The notes under the pieces: generated by a model
Told to the model about the DNA's origin: nothing
Database searches by the model: none
Seen by the model: the letters and a program-made list of their open reading frames with translations, nothing else
Source of the DNA: Marinoscillum sp049115815
Lineage (GTDB): Bacteria > Bacteroidota > Bacteroidia > Cytophagales > Cyclobacteriaceae
Assembly: GCA_049115815.1 (NCBI GenBank)
Contig: JAGDZO010000007.1
Span: forward strand, 62,001-126,000
Direction: 5' to 3'
DNA length: 64,000 nt
Translations under genes and position numbers: made by a program
Shown: in pieces, positions 35,612 to 45,270 of the stretch
How positions within the stretch are numbered: the stretch's first letter is position 1
How the letters are laid out: the number at the start of each line of letters is the position of its first letter

Positions 35612-38600
35612 ATGAAGCACGCCTCTATCACTCTTCTGTTTTTCTTAGGAATAGTATCACTCGCTGCACAGCGAACTCCAGATTGGGAAAACCCTGAAGT
35701 TTTTGGCATCAATAAAGAACAAGGACATGCCTACTTTATCTCTTACGAAAATGAACAAGCGGCACTAGTAAAAGACCTCAAGTCATCCAATACACAACTT
35801 CTTGTTGGCAACTGGAAATTTCGCTGGAGTGAAAATCAAGACGGCAGAATAAAAGATTTTTATACCAATTCATTTGATGCATCGGTATGGGATGAAATCC
35901 AGGTACCATCAAACTGGCAAATGCATGGTTATGGATATCCACACTACACCAATATCACATACCCATTCCCCAAAAACAAACCTTTTGTACCAAGGAATTA
36001 TAATCCTGTAGGTCAATACAAAATCACCTTTAAAATTCCAGATCAATGGACACAGAAAGAGATTTTTATTCATTTTGGAGCCGTAAAAAGTGCGTTTTAT
36101 CTCTGGATAAATGGTGAAAAGGTGGGGTATAGCCAAGGAAGTAAACTCCCTGCAGAATTTAATATCAGTTCGTTCCTCAAACCTGGTGAAAATCAATTAG
36201 CAGTAGAAATCTACCAATTCACAGATGCCAGTTACATAGAGGATATCGATTTTTGGAGACTGGCGGGAATCGAACGTGACGTGTACTTACATGCGCGCCC
36301 AAAATTGATGATCTCGGATTTCTTTGCCAAAACTACCCTTGATTCATCCTATCAAAATGGAGTTTTCGATTTGACAGTTGATTTAAAGAATCTTGGATCT
36401 CCGAATAAAGCAAGCATTGATATCAAACTACTTGATGATGAAAAGGTAATATTTAGTTCATCATCTAAAACTCAAATGATAAAGGATATGACTGCTGTAT
36501 CCTTCACTAGTACCATTGAAAACATCAAGCCTTGGTCTGCTGAGCAACCCAATCTCTATCAACTCGCTATTTCTCTCTTGGATAAAGACGGAAACCTAAT
36601 AGAAGCCACGTCCCATGACGTGGGATTCCGTACAGTAGAACTTAGGGCAGGCCAAATGCTTGTAAACGGTCAACCTATTCTTCTAAAGGGAGTCAATCGG
36701 CATGAGCATGATCCTATCAGCGGCCATGTGATGAGTAAGGAGATGATGCTCAAAGACATCACTTTGATGAAAAAATTTAATATCAATGCGGTGCGAACAT
36801 CTCACTATCCGAATGATCCGTATTGGTACGAGCTCTGCAATAAGTATGGCTTATATGTCATAGATGAAGCCAATATAGAAGCACATGACTATGGTTGGAT
36901 AGTCAATGAAGTAGCGCGTGACCCCAAGTATCACGATGCTTTGGTTGACAGAATGCAGCGAGTCTATCACAGAGATAAAAACAATCCTTCTATCATCATA
37001 TGGTCTATGGGTAATGAAGCGGGAACTGGCCCACCTTTTATAGAAGGATATCAATGGTTGAAACAAATGGATCCAACAAGATTGGTATCCTATGACCGTG
37101 CGGAAGTGGATCCCAAATATGATGATGTGAGACATACGGACATCATAGGTTATATGTATGCACCCATCACCCATATCAAAAGAGAACATTTGCCTCAGAA
37201 TCCAGATCGGCCGTTTATTTGGGTCGAATATGCACACTCTATGGGCAACAGCACCGGTAACTTAAAAGAGCTGTGGGATTTTGTAAGATCAGAACCTCGT
37301 GTACAAGGTGGATTTATTTGGGATTGGGTAGATCAGGGACTTACGCAGCTATCAGATGAAGGTGAGGAATATTGGGCCTATGGCGGGGATTTTGAACCTG
37401 ATGGCACAGACCACAGCGGTGCCTTTTGCTTAAATGGTATAGTCTTCCCTGACCGCACACCCCAACCAGCACTCTGGGAAGTCAAAAAGCAATACCAAAA
37501 TTTTCAAGCTGAGCTTGTCGAAACAAATCAATTAAGGCTTCAAATAACCAATGAGCACTTTTTTACTCCTGCCAACCAATTTGAACTTCAGTGGAAAATC
37601 TTAGAAAATGGTATTGAGATTCTTGAAGGAACCGAATCACTAAATGCCCCTCCTGCTAGTTCATTCGAGTTAGATCTTTCACATATTTCGCTTGAGAAAG
37701 AACCAGGCAAAGAGTATTTCCTTAACCTATATTTTAAAACAATTGAAACATCAGGATTATTAGAAAAAGGCCATATCATAGCTTCAGAACAATTGCTCCT
37801 TACAAATAAAACAACCTTTACAAGCAAGCCAGATTTAGAAGAAACCATTGAAATAGAAGAAAGTGAAGAATCACTCCTTGTAACTACCGGTAAAGTTGAA
37901 GTGACTTTTGACAAAAAATCGGGAAACCTAATCTCCTATGCCGTAAATGGTCAAAACTGGCTTAATTCTCCACTTATACTCAACACCTGGAGAGCCCCAA
38001 TTGATAATGACAAAGGTGCCAACCTTCACGAAAAGTGTTTGGTATGGAAGGACGTAGAGAAAAAACTTATCACTTCCGCCTGGGAGTGGAAGAAGACGGA
38101 TAACACCCTATTATTGAGCCTAACCAAGGAAAACTCCCAACTGGCCAACTTTTACCTCTCTTACCTAATAACAGCTGATGGGCAAATAGATGTTACTTAT
38201 ACGTTTGAAAGAATGGGTTCAAACCCATCGATTTTGCCTCGAATAGGTATGAACCTAAAATTGAACAGAGAATTCGATCAGGTCAAATATTATGGGCGGG
38301 GGCCTTTTGAAAATTATGACGATCGAAAAGAAGCGGCATTTGTTGGACAATATCAATCTTCGGTGGCAGACTTCTATGTACCATACATCCGGCCTCAAGA
38401 AAATGGCTACCGTACAGATGTAAGGTGGTTAGAGGTTACTGATGATGACGGTCAGGGCTTGCGATTTGAGTCACCTTCCTACATCGGTTTCAATGTGAAC
38501 CATTTTGATAATGAAGATTTTGACATTTTCAAATCCAATCGGCATACTTCCGATATAGTCGAAAAAAATCATACCAATATCAATATTGATTACCGACAGA

Positions 38601-38704
38601 TGGGTGTAGGTGGTGATACGAGTTGGGGAATACTCCCATATCAAGAGTACCTCATCATTCCCGAACCGATGAAATACACTTTCACTATTATGCCCAAACT
38701 CTGA
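35612..38704 (+). CDS. Glycoside hydrolase family 2 beta-galactosidase
   Basis: 1030 residues, the full LacZ-type length. Signal peptide-like start (MKHASITLLFFLGIVSLAAQ), so exported. The jelly-roll domain (QVPSNWQMHGYG, ~100), Ig-like domains, TIM barrel (RHEHDPISGHVM, ~365) with acid/base Glu469 in WSMGNEAG and nucleophile Glu539 in IWVEYAHSMGNSTGN are all present, followed by the large C-terminal Bgal_small domain (YYGRGPFENYDDRKEA). It releases terminal beta-galactose residues. With the sulfatase nearby, galactans of algae are plausible substrates (inference). Confidence 0.9.
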   Translation: MKHASITLLFFLGIVSLAAQRTPDWENPEVFGINKEQGHAYFISYENEQAALVKDLKSSNTQLLVGNWKFRWSENQDGRIKDFYTNSFDASVWDEIQVPSNWQMHGYGYPHYTNITYPFPKNKPFVPRNYNPVGQYKITFKIPDQWTQKEIFIHFGAVKSAFYLWINGEKVGYSQGSKLPAEFNISSFLKPGENQLAVEIYQFTDASYIEDIDFWRLAGIERDVYLHARPKLMISDFFAKTTLDSSYQNGVFDLTVDLKNLGSPNKASIDIKLLDDEKVIFSSSSKTQMIKDMTAVSFTSTIENIKPWSAEQPNLYQLAISLLDKDGNLIEATSHDVGFRTVELRAGQMLVNGQPILLKGVNRHEHDPISGHVMSKEMMLKDITLMKKFNINAVRTSHYPNDPYWYELCNKYGLYVIDEANIEAHDYGWIVNEVARDPKYHDALVDRMQRVYHRDKNNPSIIIWSMGNEAGTGPPFIEGYQWLKQMDPTRLVSYDRAEVDPKYDDVRHTDIIGYMYAPITHIKREHLPQNPDRPFIWVEYAHSMGNSTGNLKELWDFVRSEPRVQGGFIWDWVDQGLTQLSDEGEEYWAYGGDFEPDGTDHSGAFCLNGIVFPDRTPQPALWEVKKQYQNFQAELVETNQLRLQITNEHFFTPANQFELQWKILENGIEILEGTESLNAPPASSFELDLSHISLEKEPGKEYFLNLYFKTIETSGLLEKGHIIASEQLLLTNKTTFTSKPDLEETIEIEESEESLLVTTGKVEVTFDKKSGNLISYAVNGQNWLNSPLILNTWRAPIDNDKGANLHEKCLVWKDVEKKLITSAWEWKKTDNTLLLSLTKENSQLANFYLSYLITADGQIDVTYTFERMGSNPSILPRIGMNLKLNREFDQVKYYGRGPFENYDDRKEAAFVGQYQSSVADFYVPYIRPQENGYRTDVRWLEVTDDDGQGLRFESPSYIGFNVNHFDNEDFDIFKSNRHTSDIVEKNHTNINIDYRQMGVGGDTSWGILPYQEYLIIPEPMKYTFTIMPKL

Positions 38705-39011
38705 GTAGCTCAGAACCCTAAACTATTCCAAGAGGAGCTGAAAATAGCGCCAATGCTAAGGACCAAAAATCAAAAATCATATACGAAATCTCCTCTATTT
38801 AAGTCAATCAGCTAGGCCTTCATTAAAAACAATAGACCCTTTAGACATCCTAGTGTTTGTTATCGAGACAAATAGTTTTGCCGCTTTTGAAGTGTGAAAA
38901 TTCCTTTTACAGGATACAAAATATGATTTCACTATCTCCTTGTTAACCTAAAACAATCAAGCCCGAAGAGTAATACTCCTCGGGCTTGTTCATTGATTAT
39001 ATGATTGTTTT
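38705..39011. other. Intergenic region between convergent genes, 307 bp
   Basis: No coding sequence seen. Its right end holds the DUF4340 terminator hairpin at 38958-38988; the rest is AT-rich with no repeat or motif that I can support. Confidence 0.5.
38958..38988 (-). terminator. Terminator hairpin of the gld operon
   Basis: CAAGCCCGA (38958-38966) pairs perfectly with TCGGGCTTG (38980-38988), with an inner GAG/CTC pair and a TAATA loop. On the minus strand it is followed by ATTGTTTTAGG. It ends the leftward gldA-gldF-gldG-DUF4340 transcript. Confidence 0.75.
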
Positions 39012-39896
39012 CTAATCTCCTGAGCCTAAGAAATGAGAAGCCCCCTTAAACACCTTATCAAAAGCATTCTTGTCTTCCCAGTATTCTTCCTCATTGAAAG
39101 AGGAAGTGATCCCATTATTGGCATAGCCTGAAACTTGCACATCTTCACCATTGCTCAGTTCGTAGCTTACGTCCATCAAAGCAGCTCCTGATTGCTCAGC
39201 GAAATTTCTACTGGTGACGAAGTTCAACGATTGGAGGTACTTAGCTACCGTAGCTGAATCTGCGGCAGATTCTCCGATGATCCAACCCTGGTCTGCTTTA
39301 TCCAAACGAAACGCGCTATCTGGATAGTTGAAGCTTACAGCAGATATCGAATCTTTGTTCAATCTCAGAATGTCATCATTTCGATAATCTACTCCTCTAC
39401 TCCCAACGCTCATCTTCATGAAATCTTTGGCTACATAGACATCTTCATCCTCATACAATCTCACATAAGACATGTACTGTCTTTGCCCTTCCACATTGAA
39501 CCTACCCAACACGATATCCAAGGTCTTCTTAGACCCTTCATAGACGATCACTCGTGTACCTGTTTCGTCTACCTGGAAGTCCTTCCAGCTGTCTTGAGAT
39601 CTTGCGGCCAATCTACTAGGCTTGATTGTCTCCAGCGTATTCAGCATGGATGATATGACGTCAGCATCTCCAGCCTTTTCCTTATTGACTTTCCACGAAT
39701 CGCCTTGTTTCTCTAGCAACGTGGTATCAGCAGGTGAAAGTATCTCTACTTTGGTCACCGCCTCTTTGTCTATCTCCACCAGCGACTCAAGAAACGACTT
39801 ACTCCTTCCAGAATTACCGGTAAACTTAACCAATGCAAACACTCCCAAAAGAGCCACTAAGACTATGATAAGTGTAAATGAACTATTCTTCTTCAT
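39012..39896 (-). CDS. DUF4340-domain protein, gld-linked
   Basis: 294 residues. One N-terminal membrane helix (FTLIIVLVALLGVFALVKF, ~7-25), then a periplasmic region with VTKVEILSPADTTLLEKQGDSWKVN, FQVDETGTRVIVYEGSKKTLDIVLGRF and a second copy-like stretch ISAVSFNYPDSAFRLDKADQGWII. These LxxxG..W and LGKF-like patterns are DUF4340. It follows gldG by 41 bases as the last gene of the transporter operon, so it is probably an accessory of the GldAFG complex; direct evidence of its role is lacking. Confidence 0.8.
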   Translation of the reverse strand: MKKNSSFTLIIVLVALLGVFALVKFTGNSGRSKSFLESLVEIDKEAVTKVEILSPADTTLLEKQGDSWKVNKEKAGDADVISSMLNTLETIKPSRLAARSQDSWKDFQVDETGTRVIVYEGSKKTLDIVLGRFNVEGQRQYMSYVRLYEDEDVYVAKDFMKMSVGSRGVDYRNDDILRLNKDSISAVSFNYPDSAFRLDKADQGWIIGESAADSATVAKYLQSLNFVTSRNFAEQSGAALMDVSYELSNGEDVQVSGYANNGITSSFNEEEYWEDKNAFDKVFKGASHFLGSGD

Positions 39897-39937
39897 CTTT
39901 TTAAGACTTTAAAATTCAACCAATACATCCAGAGTTA

Positions 39938-41443
39938 CTATGCATAATTGCCCTGCATCCACTTCTGACGCTTGCGGTTATTTCGCTGCTTGCGAATGAA
40001 TGCGTAAACCAATAAAAGTAGGATCGGTGCAAACACATTTCCATACTTGAGCATCGATTTGGTGCTATCCTCAACAGTATCCAAAGGACGCGAAGTAATG
40101 CCCTTGGTTCTCAAGTTGATCAAGCCAGTATCATCCGCAATCCAGTCGATGCTATTGGCAGCAAGGTTGATGTTGTCAGCAGCTTGCTGCTGTGGACGCT
40201 GACTATCGCCGTTCACAAAGAAAGCCCCATTAGTGACAGCCACTATTTTACCTAAGCCATTATCCAAAGCCGCAGCGAGTATTTGCTCTCCACTCGAAAA
40301 TTCCCTATCCGTCCATTTCTTCTGCACATCGATATATGAAGGAGCAGACACCAAACCAGTACGCTCTGAAGAATACATGACAGGAGTCTGAGACCATGAG
40401 GTATCATTGGAATTAAAACTAATAGGGCTTGCAAAAGGTAACATTACACCCTCCATACCGGTGGTAATCGGATGTTCTGCGAAGTTGTTGACATTTGGGA
40501 AATATGGAAATTCTACCTGAGAATTGATGGTGAAGAAGCCCTTTCGTTGTTGTACGTTGACCTTAGCGCATTGCGCATCTACTATAAATTGATCACCCAA
40601 GTCCATTCCCTTTTGGGACAACCAATTCTTCAATCCCACATCTGTGGTTTTGGATAACAATCCTTGCTGTAGATCTCCCTCCACCATACTGTGAGCTAAG
40701 AATAATCCTCCTCCCTGTGCGAGGTACTTATCGATTTTGGAAAAGTCATATGGAGCTATACTATCCGTAGGATTCACCCAAATCAAAGTGCGGTAATAAT
40801 TCGGCACTGAAGCAGAATCACGCAGGCGAAAAGCTTCTACATCGTACAAAACCGACAACTGCTCCATCAGCTGTGGAATCGACTCAATGGTCGGCTCGCC
40901 ATTTCCCTGAATAAATCCAAGTTTAGGTTTGTCTGCTATGGACACCTTCTTGATAGCAGTAGTCAGCGCGTATTCCATGGCAGCTCCAGGCTGAATAAGC
41001 GGAATCACCTCCGTGCGATCATCCATTTTGAGCACTGCTCCCATATATGCACGCATCTGCTGTACTTGGTCACGCTCGGTTACGTTGATCATGACCGGGC
41101 TCACTCCATTCTGCTGAGCTTCACGCTCCTTCTCCTCATTTTCATTTGGGCTAATAAACTCGAATACAATATTGCCCTCAGACCTGGTCTCATATTCTAT
41201 GAGCTGATCCTGAAAGTCTTGCTTGTTTTTCAAAAGCTGAGCAGGTAGATCTTCTGAGAAATACGCAGTGATCGTAATGACTCCATTCACATCGTCTATG
41301 ACATCCAGTGTGGCATCACTAAAGGTATATCGCTCATCCTCCGTAAAATCTAGCCTGAAGTACAATTCATTTGAAATCAGATTGGCCACTAATACAATCG
41401 CCAATACAATAGTTACCTGTATGATTATATTTTTTCGATTCAT
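39938..41443 (-). CDS. gldG: Gliding-motility ABC transporter auxiliary component GldG
   Basis: 501 residues. An N-terminal membrane helix (VTIVLAIVLVANLISNELYFRLDF, ~9-30) is followed by a large periplasmic ABC_transp_aux region (RYTFSDATLDVIDDVNGVITITAYFSEDLPAQL, FISPNENEEKEREAQQNGVSPV, then LIWVNPTDSIAPYDFSKIDKYLAQGGGLF). A second membrane helix near the C-terminus (NVFAPILLLLVYAFIRKQ) ends the protein. With GldA and GldF it forms an ABC transporter needed for gliding in Flavobacterium johnsoniae; its cargo is not settled. 10 bases downstream of gldF. Confidence 0.9.
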   Translation of the reverse strand: MNRKNIIIQVTIVLAIVLVANLISNELYFRLDFTEDERYTFSDATLDVIDDVNGVITITAYFSEDLPAQLLKNKQDFQDQLIEYETRSEGNIVFEFISPNENEEKEREAQQNGVSPVMINVTERDQVQQMRAYMGAVLKMDDRTEVIPLIQPGAAMEYALTTAIKKVSIADKPKLGFIQGNGEPTIESIPQLMEQLSVLYDVEAFRLRDSASVPNYYRTLIWVNPTDSIAPYDFSKIDKYLAQGGGLFLAHSMVEGDLQQGLLSKTTDVGLKNWLSQKGMDLGDQFIVDAQCAKVNVQQRKGFFTINSQVEFPYFPNVNNFAEHPITTGMEGVMLPFASPISFNSNDTSWSQTPVMYSSERTGLVSAPSYIDVQKKWTDREFSSGEQILAAALDNGLGKIVAVTNGAFFVNGDSQRPQQQAADNINLAANSIDWIADDTGLINLRTKGITSRPLDTVEDSTKSMLKYGNVFAPILLLLVYAFIRKQRNNRKRQKWMQGNYA

Positions 41444-41453
41444 CTTAGTGTAT

Positions 41454-42179
41454 TTATGATTGCCAATTTCTTTTAGAAAGCATCACCTGCGATAGCAAAA
41501 TCCCTACTGCGATGATAGAGCCGAAATAGATCAAGTCTCTACTGTCTACCACCCCTCTACTCATAGATTCGAAGTGATTGCTCATGCTTAGGTAATTGAA
41601 GAATTCTCCTATGGCTCCTCTGAAAGTGCTTCCAATCACATCAAATAGCATATGAAAAAATATGCCAATGAACATTGCTAATAGGAAGGCTACAATCTGG
41701 TTTTGAGTAACACTACTCGCAAATAATCCTATGCTGATATAGCTCGCCGATAGCAGCATAAGTCCCATGTAACCACCTATCACTGCTCCATCGTCAATAT
41801 TGCCCAACTGGGAAATGGTGATATAGTAAGGGAGTGTACATACCAAAGCAATCAGTACCAAAATGAAGCAAGCCAAGAACTTGCCCCAAACAATCTGACT
41901 ATCAGAAACAGCTTTGGTGATCAATAACTCAATAGTCCCAGCCCGGTTCTCTTCTGCGATCATCCGCATGGTAATCGCGGGAATAAAGAAAAAAAGTGAC
42001 CAAAAGGCTATGCCGTAAAACACTTGCATACTAGCCTGATTGATCAGAAATACATTGGTACCTACCAGCCATGTGAAAGTACCACTCAGCCCCAAAAACA
42101 AGATGATCATCACATAGGCGATCAACGAATCAAAGAATGAGGCTAACTCTCGTTTTGTTATTATCCAAACCTTATTCAT
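41454..42179 (-). CDS. gldF: Gliding-motility ABC transporter permease GldF
   Basis: 241 residues with six membrane helices, including LIAYVMIILFLGLSGTFTWLV, GIAFWSLFFFIPAITMRMIAEENRAGTIELLITKAVSD (the conserved cytoplasmic EExxxGT.E.L), FLACFILVLIALVCTLPYYI, GLMLLSASYISIGLFASSV and NQIVAFLLAMFIGIFFHML. This is the ABC2-type permease of the GldAFG transporter. It lies 3 bases after gldA and 10 before gldG. Confidence 0.9.
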   Translation of the reverse strand: MNKVWIITKRELASFFDSLIAYVMIILFLGLSGTFTWLVGTNVFLINQASMQVFYGIAFWSLFFFIPAITMRMIAEENRAGTIELLITKAVSDSQIVWGKFLACFILVLIALVCTLPYYITISQLGNIDDGAVIGGYMGLMLLSASYISIGLFASSVTQNQIVAFLLAMFIGIFFHMLFDVIGSTFRGAIGEFFNYLSMSNHFESMSRGVVDSRDLIYFGSIIAVGILLSQVMLSKRNWQS

Positions 42180-42182
42180 AGC

Positions 42183-43106
42183 TTATTTGGTTAGTTTTTG
42201 GAATACATCTTCCAGTCTGGTTTCCAGACCACTCATTTCCATGAGATACCATTTGTTCTTCACACAGAGGTCAAATACTTCCTTGCGAGAAGACATCTCC
42301 GGCTTACTCTGAATGGTAAACCACCCGTCTTTTCCGTCAATTGGATCTACTTTCTCTACAGAAGCCAAACCTCTCACGGCAGCCTCTACTTTAGCTGCGT
42401 CTGCTTCAATATTGATTTGCAATACTTCCTGGCCTTGAGACTGACTTCTCAGCGTAGCAGATGTACCATCAGCTACTATTCGTCCTTTGTTGATGATCAG
42501 GATTCGATCACAAGTAGCCTCTACTTCTGATAAGATGTGACTGCTCAATATGACCGTCTTTTCTTTACCAAGATCTTTGATCAGCTTTCTGATCTCTACG
42601 ATCTGATTGGGGTCAAGTCCTGTGGTCGGTTCATCCAAGATGAGTACTTCTGGGTCATGAATCATGGCTTGCGCCAATCCAACCCTTTGACGGTACCCTT
42701 TGGAGAGCTCGTTGATGTTTTTGTGCTTTTCTCTATCAAGTCCACAGCGCTCAATCATTTCGGCTATCCTACCCGGGATGTCCGCTTTGGCTACACCTTG
42801 CACCTCAGCTGTAAATCGTAGATAGTCTACAATAGGCATATCCAAATACAGCGGATTGTTCTCAGGGAGATAGCCAATTTTTTTCTTGATTATTTCGGGG
42901 TTGGAATGAATGGAGTCTTCATCCAACCGCACATCACCTGAAGAAGGCGCCATGAAGCATGTGATTATCTTCATGGTAGTACTTTTTCCCGCACCATTCG
43001 GCCCAAGAAAACCTACTACCTCACCCGTCTTTATCTCAAATGATATGTCGTTGACAGCCTTTTGCTCACCGTATTTCTTGGTGAGATTCTCTACTATTAT
43101 TGACAT
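42183..43106 (-). CDS. gldA: Gliding-motility ABC transporter ATPase GldA
   Basis: 307 residues: Walker A FLGPNGAGKSTT (~35-43), Q-loop GYLPENNPLY, signature LSKGYRQRVGLAQAM, Walker B VLILDEPTTGLD, H-loop LSSHIL. The C-terminal ~80 residues (VLQINIEADAAKVEAAVRGLASVEKVDPIDG) form the DUF4162-type extension usual in ABC2 exporters of this type. First gene of the operon and the cytoplasmic energy unit of the GldAFG complex. The 158-base gap upstream is the likely promoter region. Confidence 0.9.
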   Translation of the reverse strand: MSIIVENLTKKYGEQKAVNDISFEIKTGEVVGFLGPNGAGKSTTMKIITCFMAPSSGDVRLDEDSIHSNPEIIKKKIGYLPENNPLYLDMPIVDYLRFTAEVQGVAKADIPGRIAEMIERCGLDREKHKNINELSKGYRQRVGLAQAMIHDPEVLILDEPTTGLDPNQIVEIRKLIKDLGKEKTVILSSHILSEVEATCDRILIINKGRIVADGTSATLRSQSQGQEVLQINIEADAAKVEAAVRGLASVEKVDPIDGKDGWFTIQSKPEMSSRKEVFDLCVKNKWYLMEMSGLETRLEDVFQKLTK

Positions 43107-43264
43107 AAGTTCATCTAGTTAATCTAAAGATCTTGTTGAATAATAAACCGTTAAAAAAGCAACTAAAAATTGGCAGCAATTATAAGGGGAGCAGTGCCAA
43201 ATGTCAAGTTCAACCCCTTGTTAAAAAGTGTTAAGACTGCCAACGGAATATTAGTAGATGAATA

Positions 43265-44026
43265 CTAAAAGGTGATTTTCAAGGAGCCATCAAGGCGCTC
43301 GTCCAAGGCTAACCTACCAGTAACAGGCAGACCCGCATAGTGATAAAAATAGCTCATCTGAAACGCGAGCCATTTGTTGATCTTGAAAACCAGATCGGAT
43401 TTAGAAAGCACGGAATAGTTCTCTCCTCTTTCTACATCTAATTCTAAATCAAACTTGGTCTTAAACGTGACGTTCTCAGCAACGCCAAATTGAGTTTTGA
43501 AACCAATCAAGGCAAAATGATGCACCCCTTGGTTGTAATCCCCATCCAGATTACCACTGACTTCACTCAGTCTCACCTGATAACCAAGGCGGCTGGCTAA
43601 GGTGAAGTGCTCTTTATCAAAAAATTGATGTAGGTAACCTCCTCCAAATTTCCATTGATGGTCAAAACCTCTATAAGTATTTCTGTGATAGGATATTTTG
43701 GTATACAACCAACTGTCGCCTGATATCTTCCTGACGTCTATCAGACTTCCGTCAATGTTCTCGTCGACCTTATTTCCTCGACTAAAAAAGTCTCGATATT
43801 GAGCATCGAAGGTGATGACATTCTTAGTCGTTTTGCGACTGATGTCAAATGCGTAGTTGTTCCATTTGCGCTCCACATTTCCTCTGGAGCCACTAAACCC
43901 TAAATTGACCCAACCTGAGTATTTTGCTTGGTTGGTGGCCGTCACACTATCTGCATTGTTTTGAGCTTGCGCCAAGCATAACCCAAAACCACAGAAAACC
44001 GCGAGCGCCAATACAATTCTCATCAA
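43265..44026 (-). CDS. DUF481-family outer-membrane beta-barrel protein
   Basis: 253 residues, signal peptide (MMRIVLALAVFCGFGLCLAQAQ). The body has the DUF481 pattern: WVNLGFSGSRGNVERKWNNYAFDISRKTTKNVITFDAQYRDF, then RKISGDSWLYTKISYHRNTYRGFDHQWKFGGGYLHQFFD. It ends in a barrel strand GSLKITF. Members are small outer-membrane barrels similar to YdiY. Its start codon overlaps the MscS gene's stop, so the two are co-translated, an interesting link between an inner-membrane channel and an outer-membrane barrel. Confidence 0.8.
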   Translation of the reverse strand: MMRIVLALAVFCGFGLCLAQAQNNADSVTATNQAKYSGWVNLGFSGSRGNVERKWNNYAFDISRKTTKNVITFDAQYRDFFSRGNKVDENIDGSLIDVRKISGDSWLYTKISYHRNTYRGFDHQWKFGGGYLHQFFDKEHFTLASRLGYQVRLSEVSGNLDGDYNQGVHHFALIGFKTQFGVAENVTFKTKFDLELDVERGENYSVLSKSDLVFKINKWLAFQMSYFYHYAGLPVTGRLALDERLDGSLKITF

Positions 44027-45153
44027 TAGATCGCATCAAGATTGTAATGAAGGGCTGTGCGCTCAGAAAGCTCAATCCCTTCTCGTTCCATTGCCTTTAA
44101 GATATTCATGTATACGGCAGATTTCGTTTTGACATTGGACGAATCTGGCTGTACCCAATACAAGTGCATCACGTCTATAGACACCTCACTCACGCGCACC
44201 ACACCCGTCACGCAGAGTTCCTTGGTACCCTCGGTCTCTTTCACGGCAGCCTTGAGCAGTGCCATCATAGCTTCAACTTTCTCAGAAGGCGTGCCTAGTT
44301 TCAATTTGTAAACCTGAAATACTTGCCTTCCATCTTCAGTCTCCACATTGATGACCTCTTGTGTAGTGAACATCACATTGGGGATATTCACTATCCGCCC
44401 TTCATATCTGGTCTTGATTCTCGTGGTTCTCAATCCAATATCTGTCACTACACCATCTATTTTGGAATAATCGCCTTGAAGCTGAATACGATCACCAACC
44501 TTGAAATGTCCATCAAAATAGATAATCAAACCGCTGAGAATATTACTAAACGTAGCCTTGACAGCCAATGCGAAAGCCAATCCCCCTATACCTAAACCGG
44601 CCAAAATCGCGGTGACATCATACCCCGCATTGTTGAGTGCTATGAGTACCCCTACACTCCAAACTCCGATGATGATTCCTTTACGAACAATGGGTAGCAG
44701 ATGGTCGTCCAAGTCGGTGGCAGTTTTCTCAGCCATTGGAATCAGATACTCCTTATGCAGGGCGTTGTAAAGCCTGGAGATCATCCAGGTCACCGCAAGT
44801 GTGAGGATGAAATTGAATGCGTATTCAATGACATGAAGCATAGAATCAGACATATCCAGTGTCTGAAGAGAAAACTTGATGCCGTAGAGAACCACCACAA
44901 AGGTGAATGGCTCCTCTATCATATCTAGGAGTATGTCGTCTAGTTTGGTTGCGGACTTGGAGGCAAATCTTTTGGTTATCAACTTAAACAACCAGTACAG
45001 TATCCTTCCAACAACAACAGAAGCTATAATATAACCTCCTGCAATAATCCAATCTAAGATGGTATTGCCATAGTATAGATTTTCAGTAAACAAATGAATA
45101 TTAGTTAGCGATGGATGTAATGAAACGGATTGGCTCTTAAACCAATTAATCAC
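44023..45153 (-). CDS. MscS-family mechanosensitive ion channel
   Basis: 376 residues. Four to five membrane helices (about 30-57, 80-95, 108-128, 152-172, 180-205), the last containing the pore-lining AILAGLGIGGLAFALAVKATFSNILSGLIIYFDG. The cytoplasmic beta domain follows (FKVGDRIQLQGDYSKIDGVVTDIGLRTTRIKTRYEGRIVNIPN). These are the family's most conserved blocks. It releases solutes on hypo-osmotic shock. Coupled to the DUF481 gene downstream. Confidence 0.9.
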   Translation of the reverse strand: MINWFKSQSVSLHPSLTNIHLFTENLYYGNTILDWIIAGGYIIASVVVGRILYWLFKLITKRFASKSATKLDDILLDMIEEPFTFVVVLYGIKFSLQTLDMSDSMLHVIEYAFNFILTLAVTWMISRLYNALHKEYLIPMAEKTATDLDDHLLPIVRKGIIIGVWSVGVLIALNNAGYDVTAILAGLGIGGLAFALAVKATFSNILSGLIIYFDGHFKVGDRIQLQGDYSKIDGVVTDIGLRTTRIKTRYEGRIVNIPNVMFTTQEVINVETEDGRQVFQVYKLKLGTPSEKVEAMMALLKAAVKETEGTKELCVTGVVRVSEVSIDVMHLYWVQPDSSNVKTKSAVYMNILKAMEREGIELSERTALHYNLDAIY

Positions 45154-45270
45154 AGCAAAAATAGCAATTCTTTGAATTATGCTATTATGAGTTGAGTGTC
45201 ATCATTCTCACAATCAGAATTACATTTTTTTGTTGGCGTTCTGATAAGCATACCCTGCATATCTTCGCTT

